Below, in pieces: positions 9,230 to 18,800 of a DNA stretch of 64,000 nucleotides (within the stretch, counting starts at the first letter, position 1; each line of letters starts with the position of its first letter). The notes below the pieces were generated by a model that had not been told where the DNA came from, made no database searches, and saw only the letters and a program-made list of their open reading frames with translations. Made by a program: the position numbers and the translations under genes. Source of the stretch: CAWHQZ01 sp963831645 (lineage in GTDB: Bacteria > Pseudomonadota > Alphaproteobacteria > Rhizobiales > Aestuariivirgaceae); contig CAWHQZ010000009.1 of assembly GCA_963831645.1 (NCBI GenBank), positions 186,001 to 250,000 of the forward strand, in the 5' to 3' direction.

Positions 9230-9577
9230 TTACTTGGATATCGCCTTGGCCGTAACGTGGGCGGCCTGAGTCTCGAACGGCTTGTAAGCGTCCTTGACAG
9301 CTGCGGCATAAAGCTCGTTGAACTTCGTGACCTGCGAGATGAAGCTCTCGTAGGATTCCTTGACGAAACCCTGCTGAACTTCGAACGCCTTCTCGACTGA
9401 CTTCGCGGCAATTACCTTCTCGAGAGCCTGCGTTCCCTTTTCGAATGCCCGACGGGAGAAATCGGCGGACTCTGCCGCGATGTTCTGCAGCCCCTTGGTC
9501 ATGGCCGCGGCGGACGCAACATACGCTTCAAAGCCTTCCTTGCTCATTGCCTGCACATCTTCCATTGATTTGAACAT
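9230..9577 (-). CDS. Phasin family protein
   Basis: This 115-residue all-helical, Ala/Lys/Glu-rich protein matches the phasin family. Phasins coat polyhydroxyalkanoate granules and control their size and number. The VQAMSKEGFEAYVASAAAMTKG start and the repeated heptad-like helices are typical. The ATG at 9577 has a GGAG ribosome site a few bases upstream, and a strong terminator follows the gene. No PHA synthase gene is in the window, so the granule role is inferred from the family. TTGCA repeats upstream may be its operator. Confidence 0.85.
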   Translation of the reverse strand: MFKSMEDVQAMSKEGFEAYVASAAAMTKGLQNIAAESADFSRRAFEKGTQALEKVIAAKSVEKAFEVQQGFVKESYESFISQVTKFNELYAAAVKDAYKPFETQAAHVTAKAISK

Positions 9578-9634
9578 GGTAATTCTCCGATCAAGTTGAG
9601 TTTCACACAGTCCGCCTTCTGCGGTCCCGTTGCG

Positions 9635-9684
9635 TTGCAATATATGCATTGCACAATCAGGGTCAAGGGTTTTTTGCAATGCAA
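9635..9684 (-). promoter_or_regulatory. TTGCA/TGCAA repeats upstream of phasin, candidate PHB-regulator operator
   Basis: The 346-base gap between phasin and the carboxypeptidase gene contains TGCAA-N8-TTGCA (9636-9640, 9649-9653) and TTGCA-A-TGCAA (9674-9684), at 60-110 bases upstream of the phasin ATG. TGC-rich inverted repeats upstream of phasin genes are known targets of PhaR-type repressors in alphaproteobacteria; assigning that here is inference. The rest of the gap holds only a short GAGGGT-CGAC-ACCCTC hairpin at 9807-9822 and no convincing gene. Confidence 0.4.
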
Positions 9685-9923
9685 TAGAAACTTGGGCGCC
9701 AGCCTGAGTGTGTTTACCATTTTATAACTGGGTACGGCCCAAGATGCCCCAAAACAGCCGTAAGAAATCCTTGTTTCCGAAGGCACATTCGCGTTTGATA
9801 CATGGTGAGGGTCGACACCCTCCCTGAGTCTTACACTGCGCAAGTATCCAAGTTTACCCACCTGCCAGCGGTGGCTCTAACTTTGTCCAGGCTGGCTTTG
9901 AGCGGTGAGGCCCTCCAATTCTC

Positions 9924-11444
9924 ATGAATCTCCCAGCAGAACGTCCCACAGGCAGTGCCCGCCCGTTAGCCTTTTCCCTTCGGGTCTTGCTGATTCCTTT
10001 CTGGTTCCTGGTTGCGGCCGTTGATCCAGCTGCGGCACGGGGCTTTTCGGCGCTTGCGGTGGATGCTCATACGGGAGCCATTCTGTTCGCACAGGCGCCC
10101 GATTCCCAGCGTCACCCGGCATCGTTAACCAAGGTCATGACCCTCTATATCCTGTTTCAGGAGATCGCCGCGGGTCGCTTGAACCTGTCGACCAAACTCA
10201 AGGTGTCGAAACATGCCGCGGCGCGACCGCCCTCCAAACTGGGCCTCAAGGAGGGCGACACGATCCCGGTGGAGGATGCGATCAAGGCGCTGATCACAAG
10301 ATCGGCCAACGACGTGGCAGCTGTAGTTGGGGAGAACATCTCCGGATCCGAGTTCGCATTCGCCGCGCGGATGACGAACACCGCCCGCTCGCTCGGCATG
10401 ACACGAACCACATTCCGCAATGCTTCCGGCTTGCCCAACCCCGCGCAGGTCACGACGGCACGCGACATGGCCACGCTGGGGCTGCGAGTTCAGCGCGATT
10501 TCCCGAGCTACTATCACTATTTCAGCATTCGGAGCTTTACCTACAAAGGCCAGGTCGTACGCACCCACAACCGCCTGCTTGGCCGCTTCAAAGGAACCGA
10601 CGGCATCAAGACAGGCTACATCCGGGCTTCCGGCTTCAACCTTACGACCTCGGCAGCCCGGGGCGACAAGCGGGTGATCGGTGTGGTCATGGGTGCGACC
10701 TCGAGCAGCGCGCGCAACCAGTACATGATGAAGATGCTCGAAAAGCACTTCGCCAAGGCGAAGGTGTCCAAGAAAAACGTCATCGCCGCCCTGGCGGGCA
10801 AACCTCCAGGTATCGAACCTGGAGCTCTGGTTGAATTTGCCGAGGCGACGCCTCTCGTGAGTGAGGCGCAGCCGGCAAAAGCCGGGGCAATCGCGATGAC
10901 TGCGCCTGCAACCGATACGGTTGGCGGCCAGCCCGCTCCGGCGAAGACCGGACCACCAAGCGAGAGCAGTGGCCTCACCTCGGTTGGTGATGGATTTGAA
11001 TCGGAAAGCTCCAATGCCGGAGAGGACGACGGCGTGGAGTGGCCAAAACCTGCTTCGGCCTCGAAGGAAAACAACAGCGTCGAGATGGCTTCCACCGCAC
11101 CGATGGCGGCCACCGCTTCATTCCAGCCGGCACCGACAAGCGAGCCGCCTGAGGTCGCGGCCGTCCTTCCCAACCAGCAAGTTGAACAGGGAAAGACAAC
11201 CTGGGACATTCAGGTTGGCGCCTATCCCAAGGCGAAGGACGCCAGGCGGCGGCTGGACGAGGTCCGCGCGCTCAAGCTCGCCGCGCTACGGCAGAAGGCC
11301 GCGCAGGCAGTCCCCGTGAGCAAGGGTAAGTCGATGCTCTATCGCGCCCGCTTCCTCGGTTTCAGTGAGAAATCGGCGAAGGAGGCCTGCCGGGAGCTCG
11401 GCAAGCGTGGCGTGAGCTGTCTGACGCTCGCCCCTCAGGGATGA
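9924..11444 (+). CDS. D-alanyl-D-alanine carboxypeptidase (PBP, S11) with C-terminal SPOR domain
   Basis: This 506-residue protein starts with a signal peptide (hydrophobic LLIPFWFLVAAVDPAAA). The S11 DD-peptidase motifs are all present: SLTK (catalytic Ser and Lys), SAN and KTG. The middle, residues 300-420, is a low-complexity Ala/Pro/Ser/Glu linker. The last 80 residues (WDIQVGAYPKAKDARRRL to the end) look like a SPOR peptidoglycan-binding domain. It should trim terminal D-Ala from periplasmic muropeptides, with SPOR directing it to denuded glycan at the septum. This fused layout is common in Hyphomicrobiales. Confidence 0.9.
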   Translation: MNLPAERPTGSARPLAFSLRVLLIPFWFLVAAVDPAAARGFSALAVDAHTGAILFAQAPDSQRHPASLTKVMTLYILFQEIAAGRLNLSTKLKVSKHAAARPPSKLGLKEGDTIPVEDAIKALITRSANDVAAVVGENISGSEFAFAARMTNTARSLGMTRTTFRNASGLPNPAQVTTARDMATLGLRVQRDFPSYYHYFSIRSFTYKGQVVRTHNRLLGRFKGTDGIKTGYIRASGFNLTTSAARGDKRVIGVVMGATSSSARNQYMMKMLEKHFAKAKVSKKNVIAALAGKPPGIEPGALVEFAEATPLVSEAQPAKAGAIAMTAPATDTVGGQPAPAKTGPPSESSGLTSVGDGFESESSNAGEDDGVEWPKPASASKENNSVEMASTAPMAATASFQPAPTSEPPEVAAVLPNQQVEQGKTTWDIQVGAYPKAKDARRRLDEVRALKLAALRQKAAQAVPVSKGKSMLYRARFLGFSEKSAKEACRELGKRGVSCLTLAPQG

Positions 11445-11446
11445 AC

Positions 11447-12139
11447 TCAAGTCCCGAGAAGCAGATCCTTCGCTTGGTTGATTTTTGCCGCAAGATAGTC
11501 CGAGCCGCCATGATCGGGATGTAACTGTTTCATGAGGTGGCGGTGTGCGGCGCGCACTTCCTCACGGCTGGCGTTCTCCTTGAGGCCGAGCACGGCGTAG
11601 GCCTCCTGCCGCGTCATGGTTCCGTCCGCCGTTTCTGCAGATTGCCGCCGCTCCCCTGCAGCCGTGCGCCAATCGTGGACTGTCCGGTCGAGGTAGGCTT
11701 CCAGGAGCGGGCCGCTTTGATCGGCAGCTCTTCTGCATTCCCTGAGCAACATCAGCAACGATTGCTTGTTGAGCTCAGACAATCGCCGGCCCTTGAACTC
11801 TCCTTCAAGCACTTGCCCATCCATCGCGCCGCTGTCGTGATCGAGTTCCATCGCCAGCATGCGCGTCTGCACTCTCGATTTCTGACCCTTGGTCTTTCTG
11901 CCAAACCCGAAGATATCACCCAGCGGCAAGTTCTTTCCCAGCAGGCCCAAGCCGAGGGCGAAAAAGGGAGCGGCGGCTGCGATGCCGGCGCGCAGCGCCA
12001 GAAAGCCGCCGAGAACGATCAGGCCGCCGCCGGCCGCCTGCCGCACCACGGTGGCGGATAACGGCCTGCCGCCTGACAGTCTGCCCACGATCCACAGGGC
12101 GGTCAGTCCCAAAAGCAGAATAATCAGAAGCTGCGGCAT
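11447..12139 (-). CDS. Membrane-anchored J-domain protein
   Basis: This 230-residue protein begins with a hydrophobic segment (PQLLIILLLGLTALWIVG) and a second membrane-like stretch around residues 30-60. It ends with a J domain (EAYAVLGLKENASREEV to the C-terminus) containing the HPD tripeptide needed to stimulate DnaK ATPase. The C-terminal placement resembles DjlA/TIM14-like co-chaperones. Its stop is two bases from the convergent carboxypeptidase stop. The VWA gene ends five bases upstream, so the two are likely cotranscribed. Confidence 0.85.
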   Translation of the reverse strand: MPQLLIILLLGLTALWIVGRLSGGRPLSATVVRQAAGGGLIVLGGFLALRAGIAAAAPFFALGLGLLGKNLPLGDIFGFGRKTKGQKSRVQTRMLAMELDHDSGAMDGQVLEGEFKGRRLSELNKQSLLMLLRECRRAADQSGPLLEAYLDRTVHDWRTAAGERRQSAETADGTMTRQEAYAVLGLKENASREEVRAAHRHLMKQLHPDHGGSDYLAAKINQAKDLLLGT

Positions 12140-12144
12140 CGGAG

Positions 12145-12894
12145 CTACTTGAGTTGTTGCAGCAGCAGTGCGGTGTCCCGCGAGCTTGACTTCGCGTAGT
12201 GTTCGAGCGCCTGGCGTCCACCCGCGGCATAGACCGCGACCGCCGAGAGCAACTCGCGAAGTTGTCCCGCCGCGGCGGCATCGAGCCGGCAAAAGGCGCC
12301 GCCTGTCAGTCGAGCGATCTCCTGAAACGCCCGCGCCGCGGCGGGATCCTGTCCTTCGAGGAACATGAACAGGGGGACGCCCATGAGGCCGATCTCCCCC
12401 GCCGATGCACAGACCTGATCGATGCCTTCCTCGAACGCATCGCCCACGAGCACCGCGGCATTGATCTTCGTGCCGGCTCCGACGCGCTTGATATGAGCCA
12501 GTACCTTGCCGATCTGCGTGTTGCCACCGCGGCAATGGATGCCGGTCATAAGCTGCGCCAGGGCGGTGGGATCACTCACCCATTTCGATGCCTTGCATTC
12601 GCCGAAGCCGCGAAAATACACGAGCTGAACGTCGAGGCCTCCGATCCGCGCCGTCTCCCGGAACATCTCCGCCTGGATGGCGAGGGCGCGATCCCATGTG
12701 GGCTGCCGGCTCATGGTGGCGTCCATGGCGAACAGCAACCGCCCGCGCTCGCCTGCCGCACACGCCGGCGCGCGCGACTTCACGTCGGCAATGAACGCGT
12801 CGACCTCGGAATGGGTCGATGCCTTCTCCATCGATGTCGGCTGGGCCGGAACTGGGCTTGTTCCGTGTCCCTTGGTCGTTGCCATGAAATCCAT
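12145..12894 (-). CDS. VWA domain-containing protein
   Basis: This 249-residue cytosolic protein has a von Willebrand A-like fold. FAMDATMSRQPTWDRA is a MIDAS-like loop in the form DxTxS rather than DxSxS, and the GGNTQIGKVLAHI and LVGDAFEEGID segments follow. The family is widespread in Hyphomicrobiales with no settled function. GGAG five bases before the ATG at 12894 supports this start over the in-frame ATG at 12885. It ends five bases before the J-domain gene, suggesting a shared operon and perhaps a chaperone-related role, which is inference. Confidence 0.8.
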   Translation of the reverse strand: MDFMATTKGHGTSPVPAQPTSMEKASTHSEVDAFIADVKSRAPACAAGERGRLLFAMDATMSRQPTWDRALAIQAEMFRETARIGGLDVQLVYFRGFGECKASKWVSDPTALAQLMTGIHCRGGNTQIGKVLAHIKRVGAGTKINAAVLVGDAFEEGIDQVCASAGEIGLMGVPLFMFLEGQDPAAARAFQEIARLTGGAFCRLDAAAAGQLRELLSAVAVYAAGGRQALEHYAKSSSRDTALLLQQLK

Positions 12895-12956
12895 CTTACT
12901 CCATTGGGCGGAAGAACAGAGAGTGTAGATAGTCCGCCGCGGCCCGAACAAAAGGG

Positions 12957-14249
12957 TTATGACAGGAGGCGGAGCACATTTTCCGCGGCCGTTTCGCCGC
13001 TGGCGATCGCGGATTCGAACCAGCCGGGCGTTCCTGGGGCGAAATCGGCCGAGGCAAAGAACACATTCCCGTCTTCCTGCCATTCCTCGGCCGCAGCGAT
13101 CCACGGTGCAGTAGCGGGGGTCGCGAGCCAAGTTCCTCTTGCGCAGGGATCTCCAACCCAGTCGTGCCAGTCATGCGCGATGAGCTCCGCGCCCGGGAAA
13201 AAGCGCCGCAACGATGTTTCGACATCCGGCCGTCTTGCCGGATCGAACCCGCTGCCGGGAAGACCGAAGCCCACAATCATCACCGCACCGTCGCCGGTTT
13301 CGCGTTCGGCGAACATCCACCGAATCCCATCGAGGCCGCCGGTTACAAGAGTCCCAGCCTCTACACTTGTGCCCCTGGCCTTCATCCATACCTTGAAGCT
13401 GCATCCGCCATGGCCATTCGCCATGGCCTTCAGCTTGCGGGCGCCCGGAGGCGGAGAGAACCGCAAGGTCCCGAGCACATTGAGAGGGATCGCCAGTATC
13501 AACGTACCCGCCCGGTAAATTTCGCCGTTCGCCGCCTCTGCCACCACTTCACCAGCGAGCTGCCGCACACCCGCGATCGGGCAGGAGAGACGCAACTCCG
13601 CCCGCGATGTGGCGATAATGCGCGCCACAAGCTCGGAAGCTCCAGGCTCAAGCGAATGCATCAGCGCCGACATCATGCTCTCTGGTGACCCATCGCCATG
13701 GGCACAGCTCGAAAGAAACTCGGCGGCCGAGGTCGCTGCTGGATCGCCATTCCCCGAGATGCACCACCAAGCGAGAATTTGTGCGCGCGCCGCGCGGTTT
13801 GCCTTGATACGTCGCAGGTATTGGTCGAGGCTGATGTCCACAGTCGAGCGTTCGGGGTGACCGTTGCAAGCCGCATACGCGAGGGCATCGCTGCGAACCC
13901 TGGTCATTGCTGCCTCGTAACCGGATCTCTCCCGGGCTCGCGCAGGTCCCTCACTACGCAGGCCGGTGCCATCATGCCAGCGGCGCGAATTGACGGGTAG
14001 TGTCGCTCTCAGAACGATGCCCTGGTGGGCGCAGTGGCGCCGGATACGCGCATGACAGGGCGCAATCCACGATCCACCGAATTCCACCGCTTCGCCCGAC
14101 GGCATGAACCGGCGAGTAAAGGCCCGGCCGCCCACACGATCGCGCGCTTCGAGGATGACCACCTTCAGGCCCGCGGCACCGAGCACCCTCGCAGCGGATG
14201 CCCCTGCGAAGCCCGCGCCTACGACGACAACATCAAAATCGGCGCTCAC
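12957..14249 (-). CDS. FAD-dependent amine oxidase family protein
   Basis: This 430-residue flavoprotein has the N-terminal dinucleotide-binding motif VVVGAGFAGASAARVLGAAG followed by EARDRVGGR, typical of monoamine oxidase-type NAD(P)/FAD proteins. A C-terminal FASADFAPGTPGWFESAIASG segment closes the FAD site. Substrate cannot be predicted. The start is GTG at 14249, four bases after the putA stop, so it is probably expressed with putA and might act on an amine or amino acid feeding the same nitrogen-catabolic needs. Confidence 0.82.
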   Translation of the reverse strand: MSADFDVVVVGAGFAGASAARVLGAAGLKVVILEARDRVGGRAFTRRFMPSGEAVEFGGSWIAPCHARIRRHCAHQGIVLRATLPVNSRRWHDGTGLRSEGPARARERSGYEAAMTRVRSDALAYAACNGHPERSTVDISLDQYLRRIKANRAARAQILAWWCISGNGDPAATSAAEFLSSCAHGDGSPESMMSALMHSLEPGASELVARIIATSRAELRLSCPIAGVRQLAGEVVAEAANGEIYRAGTLILAIPLNVLGTLRFSPPPGARKLKAMANGHGGCSFKVWMKARGTSVEAGTLVTGGLDGIRWMFAERETGDGAVMIVGFGLPGSGFDPARRPDVETSLRRFFPGAELIAHDWHDWVGDPCARGTWLATPATAPWIAAAEEWQEDGNVFFASADFAPGTPGWFESAIASGETAAENVLRLLS

Positions 14250-14252
14250 CCG

Positions 14253-17200
14253 TCATCGTGCTCGTTGGTCTGGCTCCATCGACATCAGGGCGGCGTTACC
14301 CCCGGACGCCGTGGTATCGATCGAAACTACCCGTTCGGTCGCGAAGCGTTGCAAATAGTGGGGTCCGCCGGCTTTGGGCCCCGTGCCCGAAAGTCCCTCG
14401 CCCCCGAACGGCTGCGCGCCGACGACGGCGCCGATCTGGTTGCGATTGACATAGATATTGCCCACCCGAGCCCGGCTGCGTATCTCCTCAACCGTCGTTT
14501 CGATGCGGGTATGGAGGCCCAGAGTGAGCCCATATCCGGTGGCGTTGAGTGCTTCGCACACCGCAGCAAGCCGATCGCCAGCAAAGCGCACCACGTGCAG
14601 AATGGGCCCGAACACCTCCCGCTGGAGCGGCTTCAGATCGTCAATCTCGTAGGCCGCGGGCGACACGAAGGTTCCCGCCTGGAGCGCACGATCAAGGCTT
14701 GAGTCCAGGATGGTTCGGGCCGTTTTTGCCATCGCCGCCTTGTGCCTGTCGAGCGCGGTCTTCGCTTCCTCATCGATTACCGGCCCGACATCAGTTTCAT
14801 ATCGGCCGGGATCACCGACCCTGAGCTCCGCCATTGCACCCTTGAGCATCGCGATCAGCCGCTCTGCAATATCGGTTTGGACGAACAAGATACGCGCCGC
14901 CGAGCATCGTTGCCCAGCGCTGTCGAAGGCGGAAGCAATGGTATCGCGCACTGCCTGTTCTGGCAGCGCGGAGGAATCGACGATCATTGCGTTCATACCG
15001 CCCGTTTCGGCGATGAACGGCAGTATCGGACCGGGCCGGTCGGCCAGCGCGCGATTGATGGATGCAGCTGTTTCATTGGATCCCGTAAAGGCGACGCCCG
15101 ACAGGCGCTCGTCCTTGAGCAGCATCCTGCCGATCCGAGCCCCGTCGCCAGGCAAAAGATGCAGCACCTCTGCCGGCACGCCAGCTTGATGCAGAAGCCG
15201 CACCGCCTCGCTGGCGACGAGAGGCGTCTGTTCCGCCGGTTTGGCGATCACTGTGTTGCCGGCGGCCAACGCGGCCGATACCTGGCCTGAAAAGATTGCC
15301 AGCGGGAAGTTCCACGGAGATATGCATGCGAAAACTCCCCGTCCCCGCAGCGAAAGCTGGTTGCTCTCTCCGGTCGGGCCAGGAAGCTGCGTAGGGCTTG
15401 AGAAGTCCGTGCGCACGCCCATCGCATAGTAGCGGAGAAAATCCACAGCCTCGCGCAGGTCAGCTTGCGCATTATCCAGGGTCTTGCCCGCCTCGTAGAC
15501 GAGCAGCATCATGAGGCGTGCGCGGCTTTCCTCGTAAAGGTCCGCGGCGCGATCGAGAATCGAAGCGTGCGCCTCCGCGCCAAGCCGGTCCCACGAAGGG
15601 AAGGCGGCGTGCGCTTGCCTGAGCGCCTGCCCTACTTCGCGCTCGCCCGCCGCGATGACCGTGCCCACCGTGACGTTGCGATCCTGGGGCGCGGTAACGG
15701 GCGCTGCGTCGTCGGACAAGGCCGACAGGCCCGCCACCAACGGGGACGCATGAGCCGGAACCCTGCGCGCCGCCGCGATGTCTGCCTCGATATCTTCGCG
15801 CGTTGTCTTGTCCCATAGCGGCAGACCACTCGAGTTTCGGCGTGGTACAAAAATATCGGCAGGCGCGGGAATGCGAGGGTGGGCAATTGAGGCCAGCGAT
15901 TCAGCTTCCTCCACGGGGTCTGCCACGATGGCTTCGATAGGCGCAGCATCGTCGGCAAGCCTGTTCACGAATGAACTATTGGCGCCGTTCTCGAGCAGGC
16001 GACGAACCAGGTAAGCCAACAGGTCCTCGTGACTTCCGACCGGAGCATAAATGCGACAAGCAACGCCGCCATCGCTGACCATGCCGGCATACAACTGCTG
16101 GCCCATCCCGTGCAGCCTTTGAAATTCGAAGCGCTTGTCCTCGCCGGCCATGACTCGCACGGCTGCCAGAGTGTGCGCATTGTGCGTGGCAAGCTGGGGG
16201 TAGAATCTGTCGCGGCGTGCCAGCAGGTATCGCGCACAGGCGAGATACGACACATCGGCCGAAACTTTGCGCGTGAAGAGTGGATAACCTTCGTAGCCCG
16301 CCTCCTGAGCACGCTTGATCTCCGTATCCCAATAGGCGCCTTTCACCAGGCGGACCGGGATAACCCGGTCGGTGGCGTGGGCCAGATGGTAGAGCCACTC
16401 GATGACCGCATAGGCACGTTTGGAATACGCCTGTACTGCGAGGCCGAGGCCGTTCCAGCCGGCGAGTTGCGGAGCATGAGTAAGTTCGCCGAACAGGTCC
16501 AGCGACAGCTCCAGGCGGTTCACTTCTTCCGCATCGATGGTCAGTCCAATGTCGGCAGCCTTGGCCAGCCGGGCGAGCTCACGAACCTGAGGCATGAGCT
16601 CGACAAAAACCCGGCTGCGAGCCTTTTCCTCATAACGCGGGTGCAGCGCCGACAACTTCAGCGAAAGTGATGGGCGAGCGAATATGGGGTCGGAGGCGGA
16701 GCTTTTGCCGGCTGCCTTTGCCACCTCGGCCAAGGCATGTGCGTAGGCCGCGCGATATCGCTCAGCGTCGGCCCGGGTCATGGCTGCCTCGCCGAGCATG
16801 TCGTAAGAGAACCGATAGCCCTGCTCTTCCTTCGGCTGGGCTCTTGCAATGGCCTCTCCGATGGTGCGGCCGAGCACGAATTGCCTGCCCATGATGCGCA
16901 TCGCCTGCCGCATGGCCTGGCGAATGACCGGTTCACCGGACCGCTTTACAAGCCCGGCGATGTAGCCGCTGATGTCGGTCTTGGTATCGCGACCGAGCTC
17001 GATGAAGCGTCCAGTAAGCATGAGCCCCCAGGCGGAAGCATTCACAAACAACGATTCGGACCTGCCCATGTGACGTTCCCAGTCCCTGCCGGCGAGCTTG
17101 TCGGCGATCAGCCGGTCGGCGGTCTCGTCGTCGGGGATGCGCAACAGGGCCTCCGCGAGGCACATGAGAACGATGCCCTCTTCGGAGGAGAGTGCATATT

Positions 17201-17399
17201 CCTGCATGAAAGCATCGATTCCCCCCTGCGCCGATCGCTGCGACCTGACCTCACTCACCAGCGCCCGCGCGATTTCCTGAACGCGGGCCTGCTCTCGCGG
17301 CGGCAGCTTGGCCAGCCGTGCAAGCTCCCGCACGCAAGCTGATTCATCGGCAAAGAGTGCCTGCCGGATTTTCGACTTGTCAGGCAACAACGGCGCCAC
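14253..17399 (-). CDS. putA: Bifunctional proline dehydrogenase / glutamate-semialdehyde dehydrogenase PutA
   Basis: This very long protein (about 1048 residues) oxidises proline to glutamate in two coupled steps. The FAD-binding PRODH barrel spans roughly residues 170-460, including the VRLVKGAYWDTEIK and EFQRLHGMGQQLY motifs. The NAD-dependent aldehyde dehydrogenase follows, with the catalytic Cys in SAGQRCSAARI and the Glu in FIAETGGMNAMI. No ribbon-helix-helix DNA-binding region is evident at the N-terminus, so it is probably not an autorepressor. I prefer the GTG at 17399 because GGAAAG precedes it; the frame stays open to a TTG at 17444. It diverges from panC. Confidence 0.93.
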   Translation of the reverse strand: MAPLLPDKSKIRQALFADESACVRELARLAKLPPREQARVQEIARALVSEVRSQRSAQGGIDAFMQEYALSSEEGIVLMCLAEALLRIPDDETADRLIADKLAGRDWERHMGRSESLFVNASAWGLMLTGRFIELGRDTKTDISGYIAGLVKRSGEPVIRQAMRQAMRIMGRQFVLGRTIGEAIARAQPKEEQGYRFSYDMLGEAAMTRADAERYRAAYAHALAEVAKAAGKSSASDPIFARPSLSLKLSALHPRYEEKARSRVFVELMPQVRELARLAKAADIGLTIDAEEVNRLELSLDLFGELTHAPQLAGWNGLGLAVQAYSKRAYAVIEWLYHLAHATDRVIPVRLVKGAYWDTEIKRAQEAGYEGYPLFTRKVSADVSYLACARYLLARRDRFYPQLATHNAHTLAAVRVMAGEDKRFEFQRLHGMGQQLYAGMVSDGGVACRIYAPVGSHEDLLAYLVRRLLENGANSSFVNRLADDAAPIEAIVADPVEEAESLASIAHPRIPAPADIFVPRRNSSGLPLWDKTTREDIEADIAAARRVPAHASPLVAGLSALSDDAAPVTAPQDRNVTVGTVIAAGEREVGQALRQAHAAFPSWDRLGAEAHASILDRAADLYEESRARLMMLLVYEAGKTLDNAQADLREAVDFLRYYAMGVRTDFSSPTQLPGPTGESNQLSLRGRGVFACISPWNFPLAIFSGQVSAALAAGNTVIAKPAEQTPLVASEAVRLLHQAGVPAEVLHLLPGDGARIGRMLLKDERLSGVAFTGSNETAASINRALADRPGPILPFIAETGGMNAMIVDSSALPEQAVRDTIASAFDSAGQRCSAARILFVQTDIAERLIAMLKGAMAELRVGDPGRYETDVGPVIDEEAKTALDRHKAAMAKTARTILDSSLDRALQAGTFVSPAAYEIDDLKPLQREVFGPILHVVRFAGDRLAAVCEALNATGYGLTLGLHTRIETTVEEIRSRARVGNIYVNRNQIGAVVGAQPFGGEGLSGTGPKAGGPHYLQRFATERVVSIDTTASGGNAALMSMEPDQRAR

Positions 17400-17495
17400 G
17401 CGATCGTTCTTTCCAGCACTTGGAAGGGTTGAAGATGACAACAAATGCCCGATGCAAGATAGTGGGAATTCCGCCTTCCTGGCGCCGTGTCAGCC

Positions 17496-18344
17496 ATGAG
17501 TGCTCCGCACATCTTGATACGTTCTTTCGAGGACCTTCGCGCCGCGACCCACCGCTGGCGCAACGACGGAGTGCGGTCGGCCATCGTCCCCACCATGGGC
17601 GCTCTCCATGGAGGGCATCTGAGCCTCTTAGAGCACGCCCGTAAGCACGCGGAGCGGGTGGTGGTGACGATCTTCATCAACCCGAAGCAGTTCGCCGCAA
17701 ACGAGGATTTGGGGCGCTATCCTCGCGATGAACAACGTGATCTGCGCCTGCTCGGCGAAGCGCAGGCCGATCTGGTCTTTGCGCCGTCCGTGCCGGAGGT
17801 CTACCCCGCCCCGTTCGCCACCACCGTTTCCCTCGCGGGACCTGCTGCGGCAAGCCTGGAAGACAAGTTTCGCCGCGGGTTCCTCGCCGGCGTCACCACC
17901 GTTGTGGCCAAGCTTCTCATCGGTGCAGACTGCGATTTTGCGATGTTCGGGGAAAAGGACTATCAGCAGCTCGTCGTCGTCAAGGCGATGGTGCGGGACC
18001 TTCTCATACCGACCGAGGTCATTGGAGTGCCTACGCGGAGGGAGGCGGATGGCTTGGCCATGTCTTCCCGCAACGCCTACCTCACGGCCGGCGAACGCGC
18101 CCTTGCCCCAGCACTCTTTCACTTCCTCGAGCGAGCGAGCGCGGAGATGCGCGGCGGCCTATCGATGCCTGCCGCCGAACGGCGGGCAAGGCGCCACCTC
18201 AACCGCCGCGGCTTCAAGGTCGATTACCTGACCACCCGCAACGCCGAGACGCTGGCGCTGCCGACCTCGCGAAGCGAGCCGCTACGACTTCTCGCGGCTG
18301 CCGCGCTGGGCCAAACCCGGCTCATCGACAATATCGCGGTGTGA
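17496..18344 (+). CDS. panC: Pantoate--beta-alanine ligase
   Basis: This 282-residue enzyme condenses pantoate with beta-alanine, using ATP, to form pantothenate for coenzyme A. The signatures are PTMGALHGGHLSLLEHA (HxGH-type nucleotide site), NPKQFAANEDLGRYPRD, FGEKDYQQL and SSRNAYL. The ATG at 17496 is preferred; a GTG at 17487 is also in frame. Its last 63 bases overlap the end of the convergent GNAT gene, an unusually long tail-to-tail overlap. panB is not adjacent. Confidence 0.93.
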   Translation: MSAPHILIRSFEDLRAATHRWRNDGVRSAIVPTMGALHGGHLSLLEHARKHAERVVVTIFINPKQFAANEDLGRYPRDEQRDLRLLGEAQADLVFAPSVPEVYPAPFATTVSLAGPAAASLEDKFRRGFLAGVTTVVAKLLIGADCDFAMFGEKDYQQLVVVKAMVRDLLIPTEVIGVPTRREADGLAMSSRNAYLTAGERALAPALFHFLERASAEMRGGLSMPAAERRARRHLNRRGFKVDYLTTRNAETLALPTSRSEPLRLLAAAALGQTRLIDNIAV

Positions 18345-18800
18345 CTGCGCCAGGTTCTTGTACAGAAGCCGCCGACCCTCGTCCTTGAAACCAAAATTGC
18401 GATAGAACTCGGTGACCCCATGGCGATCCTCGGCCTGCCCCGTCACCGTTACCTGATAGCCGCCCACACCCCTGTCGCGAAGAAACGCTTCGAGAACCTC
18501 GATGAGGCGGCCTGCGACCCCTTGGCCACGCCACGTGGGCTCGACGTACAAGTCACCCATCTCCGCCGACCAGCCGTACTCGATGCCGAACTCGAGTGAC
18601 GCCGTCGCCACGCCAACCGTCTTTCCGTCTGCCTCGGCCTGAAACAGGCCGCAGGCCTCGAGGCTTGCCATTTCGCCGACGTGTCGCTCGATGATGGCCG
18701 GCGAGGTTGCGAATCCTTTTTCGGCGAAGAAAGCGGTGAGCAACCGCACTGCCTCGCTCAGATCGTCGCCCGCCCGCAATCTGCGAACGTGGAGCGTCAC
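18282..18800 (-). CDS. GNAT family N-acetyltransferase
   Basis: This 172-residue protein has a GNAT core: the acetyl-CoA loop YVEPTWRGQGVAGRLIEVLE and a VTEFYRNFGF C-terminal motif. It would transfer an acetyl group from acetyl-CoA to an unidentified amine. The GTG at 18800 overlaps the stop of the upstream DUF1489 gene as GTGA, so translation is probably coupled. The 3' end runs 63 bases into panC on the other strand. Confidence 0.85.
   Translation of the reverse strand: MTLHVRRLRAGDDLSEAVRLLTAFFAEKGFATSPAIIERHVGEMASLEACGLFQAEADGKTVGVATASLEFGIEYGWSAEMGDLYVEPTWRGQGVAGRLIEVLEAFLRDRGVGGYQVTVTGQAEDRHGVTEFYRNFGFKDEGRRLLYKNLAQSHRDIVDEPGLAQRGSREKS

Noticed and set aside
9807..9822. GAGGGT-CGAC-ACCCTC hairpin before the carboxypeptidase gene
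   Set aside because: Only a 6-bp stem with no T-tract or conserved context; too weak to call a regulatory site.
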